From Streptomyces fulvoviolaceus (GTDB lineage Bacteria; Actinomycetota; Actinomycetes; Streptomycetales; Streptomycetaceae), in the NCBI RefSeq assembly GCF_000718165.1, contig NZ_JOEY01000008.1, positions 160,899 through 224,898 on the forward strand: a DNA stretch of 64,000 bases. Direction: 5' to 3'. Below are positions 17,042 to 25,234 of the stretch, one piece after another. A program made the translations under genes and the position numbers. Positions within the stretch are counted from its first letter, which is position 1. The number at the start of each line of letters is the position of its first letter. The notes beneath the pieces were generated by a model, which searched no databases, had not been told where the DNA came from, and was given only the letters and a program-made list of their open reading frames with translations.

Positions 17042-17443
17042 TCAACGGTGTGGCGTGGACGATCGGTCCGATGCCGGTGAACCGTTCGCCGGCAGGTGGT
17101 CCTCCGCCCACACGATCAGCGAGGCCAGGGGGATGAGGAAGGCATTGCCGTGGGGGGAGAGTGCGTAGCGGGTTCGGGGCGTTGGGCCCGGCTGGACGGT
17201 TCGGGTGACGAGGTCCACCGTGGTCAGTTCCTGGACGCGGTCGGCGAGTATGCGGTCGCTGATGCCGGGGACGCGCTCGCGGAGCTGGACGAAGTCGGCC
17301 GGCCCCTTGGCCAGGGCCGCGAGGATCAGGCCGTTCCAGCGTTTGCCCAGCAGGGCGAAGGCTCGGGTGGCGGCCACGAGGGGCTCGGGCAGTCGCGGGG
17401 ACTCGGGCCGGTGAGCCAGCTGAGCGCGCCGTGGGGTGGTCAT
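17042..17443 (-). CDS. HxlR-family transcriptional regulator
   Basis: 133 residues with the winged-helix HxlR pattern: FALLGKRWNGLILAALAKGP, FVQLRERVPGISDRILADRV and RYALSPHGNAF. A typical Cys-rich or Cys-containing N-terminus is absent, so redox sensing is not indicated. GAAGGGA precedes the ATG. It follows the drug exporter gene on the same strand, separated by a strong hairpin, and is a reasonable candidate repressor of that exporter. Confidence 0.9.
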   Translation of the reverse strand: MTTPRRAQLAHRPESPRLPEPLVAATRAFALLGKRWNGLILAALAKGPADFVQLRERVPGISDRILADRVQELTTVDLVTRTVQPGPTPRTRYALSPHGNAFLIPLASLIVWAEDHLPANGSPASDRSSTPHR

Positions 17444-17473
17444 GGTCTTGTTCCCTTCTCAATGGGGCTCTCC

Positions 17474-17514
17474 GTACGGCGCGGGGCGTGGCGGTGCGAT
17501 GCCCCGCGCCGTAC
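17474..17514 (-). terminator. Hairpin between exporter and HxlR genes
   Basis: GTACGGCGCGGGGC (17474-17487) and its exact complement GCCCCGCGCCGTAC (17501-17514) form a 14-bp stem with a 13-base loop. It lies about 90 bases after the exporter stop on the minus strand and 30 bases before the HxlR start, so it should end or attenuate exporter transcription before the regulator gene. Confidence 0.7.
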
Positions 17515-17605
17515 GTCGTGGTGGCCATGCTCGGAGTCGGCTCGGCCTGTCGGGCTGCGCCCCGGGGGAACGACCCACATGCAGGGCGTCTCCCCCTGCC
17601 TGAGG

Positions 17606-19141
17606 TCAGCCCATGTGGACGTGCACCGCGCCTTCGGAGTGCTGCTGCTTACCCGCGTTGATGGCCAGGAACGTGACGGCCAGGCCGGCCAGGAACATGA
17701 CACCCGCGGCGGCGAAGGCCATCGTGTAGCCGTGTGTCACTGCATCTTGTGCCTTGGCCACCAGGGGGAAGTCCTTGGTCGCAAGGCCCCGGTAGAGAGC
17801 GGAGGCCGCCTGGGGCAGCTTGTCGTCGGCCGCCGACGTGGAGACCGTCGTCAGGATGGCGAGACCGAGCGCGCCGCCGATCTGCTGGGCCGTGTTCAAG
17901 AGCGCTGAGGCGATGCCCGTGTCCTGATGGGCGACGCCGTTCACCGCACCGAGCGTCAGCGGGACAAAGCTCATGCCCAGCCCGAGAGCGGTGACGAACA
18001 TCGCCGGCACGAGGTGCGTGGCGTACGAGGAGTCCGTGTCCACCGTGGCGAACAAGAACATGCCGCAGGCCCCGACAAGCAGACCCGGTCCGGCAATCAG
18101 CCGGGGCGCCAGGTAGGCGACCAGCTTGGAGCTGACGGCCGCAGCGGCCGCCATGCCGACGCTGAAGGGCAGATAGGCGAAGCCGGTCTTGACTGCGCTG
18201 TAGCCGAGGATCAACTGCAGGTACAGCGTCAGGAAGTAGAACGTGGCGAACAGTCCCGCGCCGATGAACAGCATCGTGACGTAACTTCCGGAGCGGCTGC
18301 GGTCCTTGAACACGCGCAGCGGCATCATCGGCTCCGCGACGCGCGCCTGGAGGACCAGGAACACCGACAGCAGTACGGCGGCCGTCGCGAAGGAGGCGAG
18401 CGTCAGACCGTTGGTCCAGCCGTGCTCACCCCCGCGGGTGATGCCGTAGACGAGGGCGATCAGGCCGCCGGTGCCGGTGATCGCACCAGGGACGTCCAGG
18501 CGGCCGGTGTGACGCTCGGCCTCGACGAGGGTCCTGGTGCCGACGAGAACGGCCAGGCCGATGGGGATATTGACGAAGAACACCCAGCGCCAGTCGAGAG
18601 CGTCGGTCAACACGCCGCCCAGCAGCAGGCCGACCGTGGCGCCGACGCCGGCCATGGCGGCGTACACGCCCATCGCCGTGTTGCGCGGCTTGCCCGCCGG
18701 GAAGGTGGTGGTGATCAGAGCCAGCGCACTGGGCGCGGCGAAGGCCGCGCCGACGCCCTGCAGAATGCGGGCACCGATCAACAGCCCTTCGTTCGGGGCG
18801 AGTCCGCCCAGCAGCGAGGCCAGGGTGAAGACGATGATCCCGGCCTGGAACATACGCCGACGGCCGAAGAGATCGCCCGCCTTGCCGCCGAGCAGCATCA
18901 GTCCGCCGAAGGCGAGCGCGTAGGAGTTGACGATCCAGGCCAAGTTCGCGTCGGAGACGCCGAGGTCGGTCTGGATGGCGGGCAGGGCGATGTTGGTGAT
19001 GGTGTTGTCGAGGACCACCATCAGCTGGGCAGCGGCGATCACGAAGAGCGCGACGCCGAGGTGCCGCCCACCGCCGGGGGGAGCCCCGGACGCATCGGTG
19101 CCCGGCTGCGCGGGAGCGGTGGTCGTGCTGTCGACAGACAA
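17606..19141 (-). CDS. MFS drug exporter, DHA2 (EmrB/QacA) family
   Basis: About 511 residues from a TTG start with GGAG upstream; a TTG 75 bases further up also stays in frame but would add a polar, unlikely N-terminus. Fourteen membrane segments are expected for DHA2. The family motif LDNTITNIALPAIQTDLG lies in helix 1 and GDLFGRRRMFQ in the first loop. The closing residues are His-rich. It probably expels a toxic or antibiotic compound by proton exchange. The HxlR regulator downstream is the likely controller. Confidence 0.9.
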   Translation of the reverse strand: MSVDSTTTAPAQPGTDASGAPPGGGRHLGVALFVIAAAQLMVVLDNTITNIALPAIQTDLGVSDANLAWIVNSYALAFGGLMLLGGKAGDLFGRRRMFQAGIIVFTLASLLGGLAPNEGLLIGARILQGVGAAFAAPSALALITTTFPAGKPRNTAMGVYAAMAGVGATVGLLLGGVLTDALDWRWVFFVNIPIGLAVLVGTRTLVEAERHTGRLDVPGAITGTGGLIALVYGITRGGEHGWTNGLTLASFATAAVLLSVFLVLQARVAEPMMPLRVFKDRSRSGSYVTMLFIGAGLFATFYFLTLYLQLILGYSAVKTGFAYLPFSVGMAAAAAVSSKLVAYLAPRLIAGPGLLVGACGMFLFATVDTDSSYATHLVPAMFVTALGLGMSFVPLTLGAVNGVAHQDTGIASALLNTAQQIGGALGLAILTTVSTSAADDKLPQAASALYRGLATKDFPLVAKAQDAVTHGYTMAFAAAGVMFLAGLAVTFLAINAGKQQHSEGAVHVHMG

Positions 19142-19480
19142 GGGAGAACTCCAGGGGATGACGTGGAGACGCGAAAGAGAATTCCATGCGGACAGGAAAG
19201 GAACCTGAAATGTCAAATCAAGTTCTGGGAGCGGAGGATCCGTTACCCAGTCCGCCCCGGCGAAAAAGACCGTAACACTCGGCTGTCACTGGCCGGACAC
19301 GTTCCATGATGTGATTGATTTCGCGCTTGACGGCGCTCGCCGTTTTATGCTCGAAGTGACGAGAAGGCGAAACTCACGGAGAACATAAATCCGGCGGCGT
19401 TGTCAAATGCGGAATCTTGTCCAGGCTTCCTGTATACGGCCCTGCGCCGCCAGGGCGTACCGCAGGAGCGGCAGCCGCAG
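19142..19480. other. Intergenic region between exporter and LacI genes
   Basis: No gene is seen in these 339 bases. It contains the exporter promoter region; TTGACA reads on the minus strand at 19216-19211. Inverted half-sites GTTAC (19242-19246) and GTAAC (19272-19276) are possible operator halves. GCCCTG/CAGGGC at 19439-19456 could be a weak terminator of the LacI-family gene. None of these is firm. Confidence 0.3.
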
Positions 19481-20482
19481 TCAGGCGGGGGCCGGACCGT
19501 GCGTGCGGCGCAACACGAGTGAAACGGGGATCCGCCGTTCCACGGGAGCGAGCCCCGGCCTCGCCGGCTCCGCGTGCAGGAGTTCCACGGCCGTCCGCGC
19601 GAGGGCATCGAGGTCGCAGCGCACCGTGGTCAGATCGATGATGGGCCAGGAAGCCATCGGAATGTCGTCGAAGCCCACGACCGTGAGCTGTTCAGGCACG
19701 GAGATCCCTCGCTCCCTGGCCGCGGACAGCACACCGAGCGCGATGACGTCGTTGCCGCAGACGATCGCGGTGGGCCGGTCACTGCGGCGGAGCAGGTCAT
19801 GAGCGGCGTTCCGCCCCGGGTCGTGACCGAACGATGTGCGCCGGACCATGTCACGGCGTAGGCGGATACCGCGTGCTCGCAGGCCGGCCCGCAGCGCCTC
19901 GGCCCGCTCGCGACCGGTCGAGGTCGTCACCGGCCCCAGCACGGCTCCCACCGTTCGATGGCCCAGATCGGCCACCAGCTCGACGATCGCCGCGGTGCCA
20001 CCGACGTTGTCGACGGAGCAGCTGGGTGACTCGGCCACGTCCAGGACGCGGTTGACGAGCACGTGTGGGATGCCGCGCTCGGTGAGGTCCCTGGGCAGCG
20101 ACGACCGCCGCTCACACGTCGTGAGGATCACGCCGTCATACGAACCGTCCGCGAGGACGTCGATACCCACGGCTCGGTGCTCGGAATCGGTGATGACCAC
20201 GGTGCGCAGGTCGTGCTCGGCCAGTCGGCGCCGCAGCGGCTCGACGAGCTCGGGGTAATAGGGGTTGGTGAGTTCCTCGGACACCACCGCGATGCGCCGC
20301 GTGCTCTGCGTGGACAGCGATCTTGCTGAGTCGCTGGCGATGTAGGAGAGCTCGGCCGCAGCCCGGAGCACTCTCTCTCGCGTTTCGGGTGAGGTGCCGG
20401 GGAGATTGCGCAGGGCTCGTGAAACCGTCGGCTGGGATACACCCGCACGGCGGGCCACGTCGAAGCCGGTCACCTTCTTCAC
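19481..20482 (-). CDS. LacI-family transcriptional regulator
   Basis: About 333 residues from GTG at 20482; a GTG nine codons upstream is an alternative. The N-terminal helix-turn-helix and hinge are typical: FDVARRAGVSQPTVSRALRN and ELSYIASDSARSLSTQSTRR. A periplasmic-binding-protein-like sensor domain follows (VCGNDVIALGVLSAARERG, VVGFDDIPMASW). It is divergent from the HisD-family dehydrogenase/SDR pair, with about 115 bases between them, and likely represses that pair and itself until a polyol, sulfonate or sugar-type inducer binds. Confidence 0.92.
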   Translation of the reverse strand: MKKVTGFDVARRAGVSQPTVSRALRNLPGTSPETRERVLRAAAELSYIASDSARSLSTQSTRRIAVVSEELTNPYYPELVEPLRRRLAEHDLRTVVITDSEHRAVGIDVLADGSYDGVILTTCERRSSLPRDLTERGIPHVLVNRVLDVAESPSCSVDNVGGTAAIVELVADLGHRTVGAVLGPVTTSTGRERAEALRAGLRARGIRLRRDMVRRTSFGHDPGRNAAHDLLRRSDRPTAIVCGNDVIALGVLSAARERGISVPEQLTVVGFDDIPMASWPIIDLTTVRCDLDALARTAVELLHAEPARPGLAPVERRIPVSLVLRRTHGPAPA

Positions 20483-20529
20483 TTCGCGGCCATCCCTTTC
20501 CCACTTCACTGCGGACCACCGTGAGTGCG

Positions 20530-20546
20530 TTGACAAGTATACGTAT
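20530..20546. promoter_or_regulatory. Possible LacI-type operator in the divergent promoter
   Basis: An AT-rich patch unusual for this DNA contains TTGACA (20530-20535) and, four bases on, the palindrome ATACGTAT (20539-20546). LacI-family operators are short palindromes centred on a CG step, which fits. The site lies between the regulator and the dehydrogenase genes. Assignment is by position only. Confidence 0.45.
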
Positions 20547-20596
20547 GCAATCGAGTGTGGCTCCCCTCGCCGGACAGTCGGACAAGGGAGCGCCAG

Positions 20597-21904
20597 ATGG
20601 CGAAGTATCTGAAGTCAGCACCGCCCATGGCGCAGGACACCGAGCGGCTGCGGGCAGTCCGAGAGACCGTCGTCGGCGTCATCGCCGATATCCGGGAGCG
20701 TGGCGACGCCGCGGTCCGCGAGTACTCCGAGAAGTTCGACAAATGGTCGCCGTCGAATTTCCGGCTGGACCAGGAGCAGATCCAGAAGATCGTCGCGACC
20801 GTCCCCGAGCAGGCACTTGACGACATCAAGACCGTCCAGCGCCGCGTCCGGACCTTTGCCCAGCACCAGAAGGACTCGCTGGCCGATTTCGAGGTCGAGA
20901 CCGAGCCGGGTGTCTTCCTCGGGCAGCGGAACATCCCGGTCGGCTCGGCCGGTGCCTATATTCCAGGCGGGCGTTACCCGCTCGTCGCGTCGGCGCACAT
21001 GACCGTGGTGACCGCGAAGGTCGCAGGTATCGATCGAGTCACCGCGTGCACTCCGCCCATCCACGGTGAAATCCCCGCCGCGACCGTCGCAGCCATGCAT
21101 CTGGCCGGCGCGGACGAGATCTTCCTGCTCGGCGGTGTGCAGGCCGTCGCGGCCATGGCGGTCGGCACCGAGACCATCACCAAGGTCGACATGCTCGCCG
21201 GGCCCGGAAACGCCTACGTCGCCGAAGCCAAGCGGCAACTGTTCGGTGAGGTCGGAATCGATCTGTTCGCCGGCCCGACCGAGATCCTGGTCATCGCCGA
21301 TGAACACGCCGACCCGTTCGTCGTCGCGGTCGACCTGCTCAGCCAGGCCGAACACGGCCCCGACTCCCCCGCGGTGCTGATCACGACGTCCGAGCCCCTG
21401 GCGCGCCGTGTCATCGAACTGGTCGAGGAACTCCTGGTCGATATGCCGACCGCCGACTTCGCGGGTCCGGCATGGAGGGACCACGGCGAGGTCGCGGTGG
21501 TCGAAGACCTCGATGCGGCTTACGCGCTCGCCGATCAGTACGCCTTCGAGCATGTGCAGATCCTCACCGACCATCCGCGCCAGGCCATGGAGAAGATGCG
21601 CAACTATGGCGCGCTGTTCCTCGGCGAAGGCACCTGCGTCTCCTACGGCGACAAGGTGATCGGCACCAACCACACGCTGCCGACCCGCGGGGCGGCGAAC
21701 TACACGGGCGGGCTCTGGGTCGGGAAGTACCTCAAGACCGTCACCTACCAGGAGGTCACCAACCCGGTCTCCAGCGCGCTCTTGGGTGAGTTGTGCGGTC
21801 GCGCCGCCCGCCTCGAGTTCTTCGAGGGTCACGCCCGATCCGGGGACGTCCGGGCGCACAAGTTCGGTGGGGCGGTGCTCCCGTGGGCACCGGCGGGCCT
21901 GTGA
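20597..21904 (+). CDS. Histidinol dehydrogenase-family protein, possibly sulfopropanediol (DHPS) dehydrogenase-like
   Basis: 435 residues from ATG with AAGGGAG six bases upstream. HisD-family motifs are clear: AGPGNAYVAEAKRQLFG, AGPTEILVIAD, zinc-site residues in QAEHGPDS and YGDKVIGTNHTLPT, and the last zinc His in FFEGHARSGDVR. There are no other his genes here, a LacI regulator is divergent and an SDR overlaps, so histidine synthesis is unlikely. The HisD family also contains HpsN, which oxidises 2,3-dihydroxypropane-1-sulfonate to sulfolactate; MAKYLKSA at the start and the SDR partner are compatible with that catabolic branch. The substrate remains an inference. Confidence 0.82.
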   Translation: MAKYLKSAPPMAQDTERLRAVRETVVGVIADIRERGDAAVREYSEKFDKWSPSNFRLDQEQIQKIVATVPEQALDDIKTVQRRVRTFAQHQKDSLADFEVETEPGVFLGQRNIPVGSAGAYIPGGRYPLVASAHMTVVTAKVAGIDRVTACTPPIHGEIPAATVAAMHLAGADEIFLLGGVQAVAAMAVGTETITKVDMLAGPGNAYVAEAKRQLFGEVGIDLFAGPTEILVIADEHADPFVVAVDLLSQAEHGPDSPAVLITTSEPLARRVIELVEELLVDMPTADFAGPAWRDHGEVAVVEDLDAAYALADQYAFEHVQILTDHPRQAMEKMRNYGALFLGEGTCVSYGDKVIGTNHTLPTRGAANYTGGLWVGKYLKTVTYQEVTNPVSSALLGELCGRAARLEFFEGHARSGDVRAHKFGGAVLPWAPAGL

Positions 21905-22686
21905 CCAGTCAGGTCGGGGGTACGGCCGGCGTCATAGCCGGCCGTACCGCCCTGGTCACCGGAGCGGGAAACGGCCTCGGCCGGGCGATCGCGCTCGAAC
22001 TCGCGGCCCAGGGCGCGCGGGTCGTCCTGACCGGCCGCAACCGCCACAAGCTCGACGTCGTGGGGCGGGAGGCCGGCAAGGACGTGCGCGTCGCGACCGT
22101 CGACACCGCCGGCGAGGAGTCCGTTGCCGCACTCGCCGATGAGCTGGCGGACGAGGAGATCTCCATCCTGGTCAACAACGCCGGTATCGCGGGCCCGGTG
22201 GCATCACTGACCGACATCGCCGTGGCGGAGTGGGACGAGGTCTTCGCGGTGAACGTCCGGGGGGTCTTCCTCATGTGCCGGGCGTTCCTGCCTCCCATGA
22301 TCGAGCGCGGCAGCGGGGACGTCATCAACCTCGCCTCGGTGAGCGGAAAGCGGCCACTGGCCCGGCGTACGCCCTACACCGCCTCGAAGCTCGCCGTCAT
22401 CGGCCTCACCACGACGCTGGCCCATGAGGTCGGCCCGCTGGGCGTCTCCGTCAACACGCTGTCACCGGGGCCGGTCGGCGGACCACGGATGACACGTAAC
22501 TTCGCCCTGGAGGCCGAGCGCACCGGCACCACCGTCGAGGCCGCGGAGAGGGAGTATGTCTCCCGCGCCGCCCTGCAACGCATGGTGACCGAGCACGAGG
22601 TCGCACTCGCGGTGACCGCGATGCTCAACATGCCGGGGCTCTGCGGCGCCGACATCGACCTCTCCGCCGGCATGGTGGCCCGCTGA
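21901..22686 (+). CDS. Short-chain dehydrogenase/reductase (SDR)
   Basis: 261 residues; the GTG start overlaps the stop codon of the HisD-family gene by four bases. Classical SDR motifs are present: VTGAGNGLGRA, VNNAGIAGP, and NLASVSGKRPLARRTPYTAS with YTASK as active site. TGRNRHKLD after the second strand suggests NADP. In this setting it would oxidise or reduce a hydroxyl next to that handled by the HisD-family enzyme. Confidence 0.92.
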   Translation: MTSQVGGTAGVIAGRTALVTGAGNGLGRAIALELAAQGARVVLTGRNRHKLDVVGREAGKDVRVATVDTAGEESVAALADELADEEISILVNNAGIAGPVASLTDIAVAEWDEVFAVNVRGVFLMCRAFLPPMIERGSGDVINLASVSGKRPLARRTPYTASKLAVIGLTTTLAHEVGPLGVSVNTLSPGPVGGPRMTRNFALEAERTGTTVEAAEREYVSRAALQRMVTEHEVALAVTAMLNMPGLCGADIDLSAGMVAR

Positions 22687-22706
22687 TCCAGCGCGCAGAC
22701 CGGCCG

Positions 22707-22732
22707 GCTGTCCGGTGCGAGGGGCGGACAGC
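22707..22732. terminator. Hairpin between convergent SDR and FAH genes
   Basis: GCTGTCCG (22707-22714) pairs with CGGACAGC (22725-22732) over a ten-base loop, 20 bases after the SDR stop and before the stop of the FAH gene on the other strand. It could serve both directions. There is no T run. Confidence 0.45.
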
Positions 22733-22807
22733 GCGGTGGCCATGCCGCCGATGACGAGCAACCCGGTGCGCTCGGCGTGGTGGCCCTGATGTCTCCTCGC
22801 ATTCTGG

Positions 22808-23716
22808 TCACTTGGGGCGCTCGGGCGCGGGCGGCGGCACGGGCCCTCGGCGTGCTCCGCCGGTCGGGCAGGGCACGGCGCCGTCGGCGGTCACGGTGGC
22901 CCGCAGGCTGCCGATGCGGTCCACGCGCAGCTCGACGGTGTCGCCGTGTTCGACCGGGGCGACACCGGCGGGCGTGCCGGTAGTGACCACGTCACCGGGT
23001 TCCAGCACGGTGACGGTGGAGGCGTAGGCAAGGAAGCGGGCCACCGACCAGATCAGGTCCCGGGTGTTGGCCTTCTGCCGCGGCTCACCGTTGACGGTCA
23101 GTTCCAGGTCGACGTCCTCGGGCGAGCCGAGCTCGTCCGGGGTGACGATCCACGGGCCCAGCGGGGTGAAGGTGTCGAAGGACTTGCGGGTGGAGCGGTC
23201 CTCGCCGCCGCGCATGGTGATGTCCATCAGCCCCGTGTAGCCGAAGACGTGCTCCAGGGCCTGCTCGGGCGTGATGTGGCTGGCGCGGCGGCCCACGATC
23301 AACGCGAACTCGGCCTCGTGGTCGAAGCGCCGGTCGGTGTAGGGCAGCCGGATCGTGCCGCCGGGGTCGAGGAGCGAGGAGGGGGACTTGAGGAAGAAGC
23401 CGAGCGCGCTGATGTGGAAGGCTTCGTTCATCTCGGACTGGTGGTCGCGGTAGTTGACCGGCGCCGCGACGATCTTCGTCGGGTCGGGTACGGGCGCCAG
23501 CAGCCGCACCTCCTCCACCGGCAACCCGGCGGAGGGCCCGGCGGCGGCGACGATGTCGTCCAACAGCGGGCGGACCGCGGCGAACTCGCCGATCAGGCGG
23601 CGGGCGAGGCTGTAGGGGGCGGCGGCGAGGCGCCGGGTGAGCTGATCGGTGACATCGAGGACGCGGCCGTTGAGAACGACGCCGATACGGTCGTCGTCGA
23701 AGCGTGCGACGCGCAT
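22808..23716 (-). CDS. FAH-family acylpyruvate hydrolase or hydratase
   Basis: 302 residues from ATG with AGGAGA upstream. KIVAAPVNYRDHQSE, FDHEAEFALIVGRR (acidic metal site) and TTGTPAGVAPV are family landmarks. It is the last gene of the minus-strand aromatic operon, 23 bases after the gentisate dioxygenase, and the closest relative in the window is the FAH protein at 1033-1911. Gentisate cleavage gives maleylpyruvate, which some FAH-fold enzymes hydrolyse directly; that would make this unit independent of the isomerase at 34416. Direct maleylpyruvate hydrolysis is an inference. Confidence 0.88.
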   Translation of the reverse strand: MRVARFDDDRIGVVLNGRVLDVTDQLTRRLAAAPYSLARRLIGEFAAVRPLLDDIVAAAGPSAGLPVEEVRLLAPVPDPTKIVAAPVNYRDHQSEMNEAFHISALGFFLKSPSSLLDPGGTIRLPYTDRRFDHEAEFALIVGRRASHITPEQALEHVFGYTGLMDITMRGGEDRSTRKSFDTFTPLGPWIVTPDELGSPEDVDLELTVNGEPRQKANTRDLIWSVARFLAYASTVTVLEPGDVVTTGTPAGVAPVEHGDTVELRVDRIGSLRATVTADGAVPCPTGGARRGPVPPPAPERPK

Positions 23717-23739
23717 GCGTTCTCCTGCTGAGCGTTCGG

Positions 23740-24831
23740 TCAGGCGTTCTGGGCCGGTATGGGGTCGCTGACCTGCTCGGTCCGGTAGAGGCCCAACGCC
23801 TCCAGTACCGGGGTGTCGCTGACCGTGAACAGGTCCAGCGGCCCGTCCGCGAGCACGCGCTGGGAGGTCCACGACGGGACTGCGATCAGGTCGCCGGGGG
23901 CGACGTCGTGCCGGACGCCGTCCAGGACGACCACACCCGTGCCGTGGAACACCGCGATGAGGACGGAGCCCGTGTGCCGCTGTTCCGGGGCAGTGTGGCC
24001 GGGCAGGTACCGGTGCATCTCGCAGCGCAGGGTGGGCAGGACGTCCCGACCGTTGGTGGGATCCGCGAACCGGATGTGCGCATGCCCGGTGCGGGCGGCC
24101 TCGGAGCTCGGCTCGGTCAGCTGGCCGGCCAGGGTCCGGTCGGTGTCCGCCCAGCGGTAGCGCAGCAACGGAGAGTGCGCGGGGGCGGGAGCGGACGCTC
24201 CGCCGGGCAGCAGTCCCGGCCCGCCGCCGAACTGCCGCTCGGAGGCGGAGCGTTCGGCGGTCGCCCCCTGTGCGGTACGGCCGTCGCCCGGCTCGAAGAA
24301 CACCGCGTCCAGTGCCTCGACCAGCGGCAGGTCCAGCGCGTCGAACCACGTCACCGGAGTGTCGCCGGGGTTGTGGTGCTCGTGCCAGGTCCAGCTCGGG
24401 GTCAGGATCAGATCCCCGGCGGCCATGTGCAGCGGGTCGCCGTCCACCAGCGTCCACACTCCCTCACCCTCGAGGACGAACCGCAGCGCGGCGGGCGTGT
24501 GCCGGTGGGCGGGGGCGGTCTCCCCGGCGCCGAGGTACTGCACGGCGCCCCACAGGGTGGCGGTGGCGTAGGGGGCTCCGTCAAGTCCGGGATTGCTCAG
24601 GGACAACACCCTGCGGTCCCCGCCCCGGTCGATCGGAACGAGTTCCCCCGCCCTCTCGCCCAGGTCACGCAGTTCCTTGCCGCTCCAGCGATACGGCACG
24701 GCCTTCACGGACGGGGTCGGAGTCAGCAGCCCGCTCAGCTCCCACAGCGGCTGGAGATCCTTGTGCGCGATGTCCTCGTACAGAGTGTCCAGGGCGGCGT
24801 CACCGGGTGCGTTGAAACGTCGTGTCGGCAT
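23740..24831 (-). CDS. Gentisate 1,2-dioxygenase (bicupin), intact copy
   Basis: 363 residues from ATG with AAGGAGAG upstream, the normal size for gentisate dioxygenase. The first cupin carries the iron ligands in PAHRHTPAALRFVLEG and TWHEHHN; the second cupin (about 230-350) has RHTGSVLIAVFHG and lacks some His, as usual in the family. The enzyme opens gentisate between C1 and C2 to maleylpyruvate. A GTTTGGTACC motif lies 60 bases upstream, and a strong hairpin separates it from the preceding gene, so it has its own transcript start. A second, frameshifted copy lies at 32552-33593. Confidence 0.92.
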   Translation of the reverse strand: MPTRRFNAPGDAALDTLYEDIAHKDLQPLWELSGLLTPTPSVKAVPYRWSGKELRDLGERAGELVPIDRGGDRRVLSLSNPGLDGAPYATATLWGAVQYLGAGETAPAHRHTPAALRFVLEGEGVWTLVDGDPLHMAAGDLILTPSWTWHEHHNPGDTPVTWFDALDLPLVEALDAVFFEPGDGRTAQGATAERSASERQFGGGPGLLPGGASAPAPAHSPLLRYRWADTDRTLAGQLTEPSSEAARTGHAHIRFADPTNGRDVLPTLRCEMHRYLPGHTAPEQRHTGSVLIAVFHGTGVVVLDGVRHDVAPGDLIAVPSWTSQRVLADGPLDLFTVSDTPVLEALGLYRTEQVSDPIPAQNA

Positions 24832-24890
24832 GACGCTCTCCTTTCTCCTTGTGATGCAGGTCCGTTGATTCCCGGAAGGTGGTTCGTGCG

Positions 24891-24900
24891 GGTACCAAAC
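24891..24900 (-). promoter_or_regulatory. IclR-type operator candidate, copy 1
   Basis: GTTTGGTACC on the minus strand, 60 bases before the gentisate dioxygenase ATG. Near-identical copies lie before the zinc-ribbon cupin operon (27275-27284) and before the IclR gene itself (28224-28233), all in the same orientation and 50-60 bases from a start codon. Confidence 0.65.
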
Positions 24901-24948
24901 GGAAAGCCGAGGTCGACGCCAGGCATGGCCGTGACCACGCCCAGCGCG

Positions 24949-24988
24949 TGCCCCGGGGCCCGGCGGGTGACCGCCGGGCCCCGGGGCA
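24949..24988 (-). terminator. Very strong hairpin before the gentisate dioxygenase gene
   Basis: TGCCCCGGGGCCCGGCGG (24949-24966) and its exact complement at 24971-24988 form an 18-bp stem with the four-base loop GTGA. It lies 25 bases after the 56-residue gene on the minus strand. It should end or strongly attenuate the upstream cupin transcript, leaving the dioxygenase to its own promoter. No long T run follows. Confidence 0.72.
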
Positions 24989-25013
24989 TCGGTGATGCGG
25001 CGGCCGGTGCCCT

Positions 25014-25184
25014 TCAGTCCACCGTCCACGCGTCGGCGCCGGTCAGCAGACGTTCGAGATCGGCGGGCTCCGCCTCCTGCGCCTGGCGCACCTGCGCGCG
25101 GGTGGCGTCGTCATAGGTGAACCGGATCACCACCCGGTCGAGCCGGACTGCGTCGGCCGCGGACGACGAGGTATGAGAGCGCAT
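25014..25184 (-). CDS. Small hypothetical protein (56 residues)
   Basis: A short gene between the SRPBCC gene (50 bases upstream) and the strong hairpin. It begins MRSHTSSSAADAVRLDRVVI and ends in TGADAWTVD; the middle (DDATRAQVRQAQEAEPADLE) is acidic and probably helical. The only ribosome-site candidate is AGGG about eight bases before the ATG. No family is recognised. Its codon use looks coding (GC-rich third positions) and it fills the space to the terminator, so a real small protein is plausible. Confidence 0.55.
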   Translation of the reverse strand: MRSHTSSSAADAVRLDRVVIRFTYDDATRAQVRQAQEAEPADLERLLTGADAWTVD

Positions 25185-25234
25185 ATTGCCTACCCTGCGA
25201 GTTCGGGACCCGCGCAACCGGGGCGGCCCCCGCG

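Noticed and set aside
17927..19309. 460-codon plus-strand frame opposite the drug exporter
   Set aside because: Highly charged, repetitive composition without membrane segments or motifs; the minus strand has a full DHA2 transporter.
20597..21904. True histidinol dehydrogenase of histidine biosynthesis
   Set aside because: No other his gene is adjacent and the gene is organised with a LacI regulator and an SDR, as in catabolic operons.
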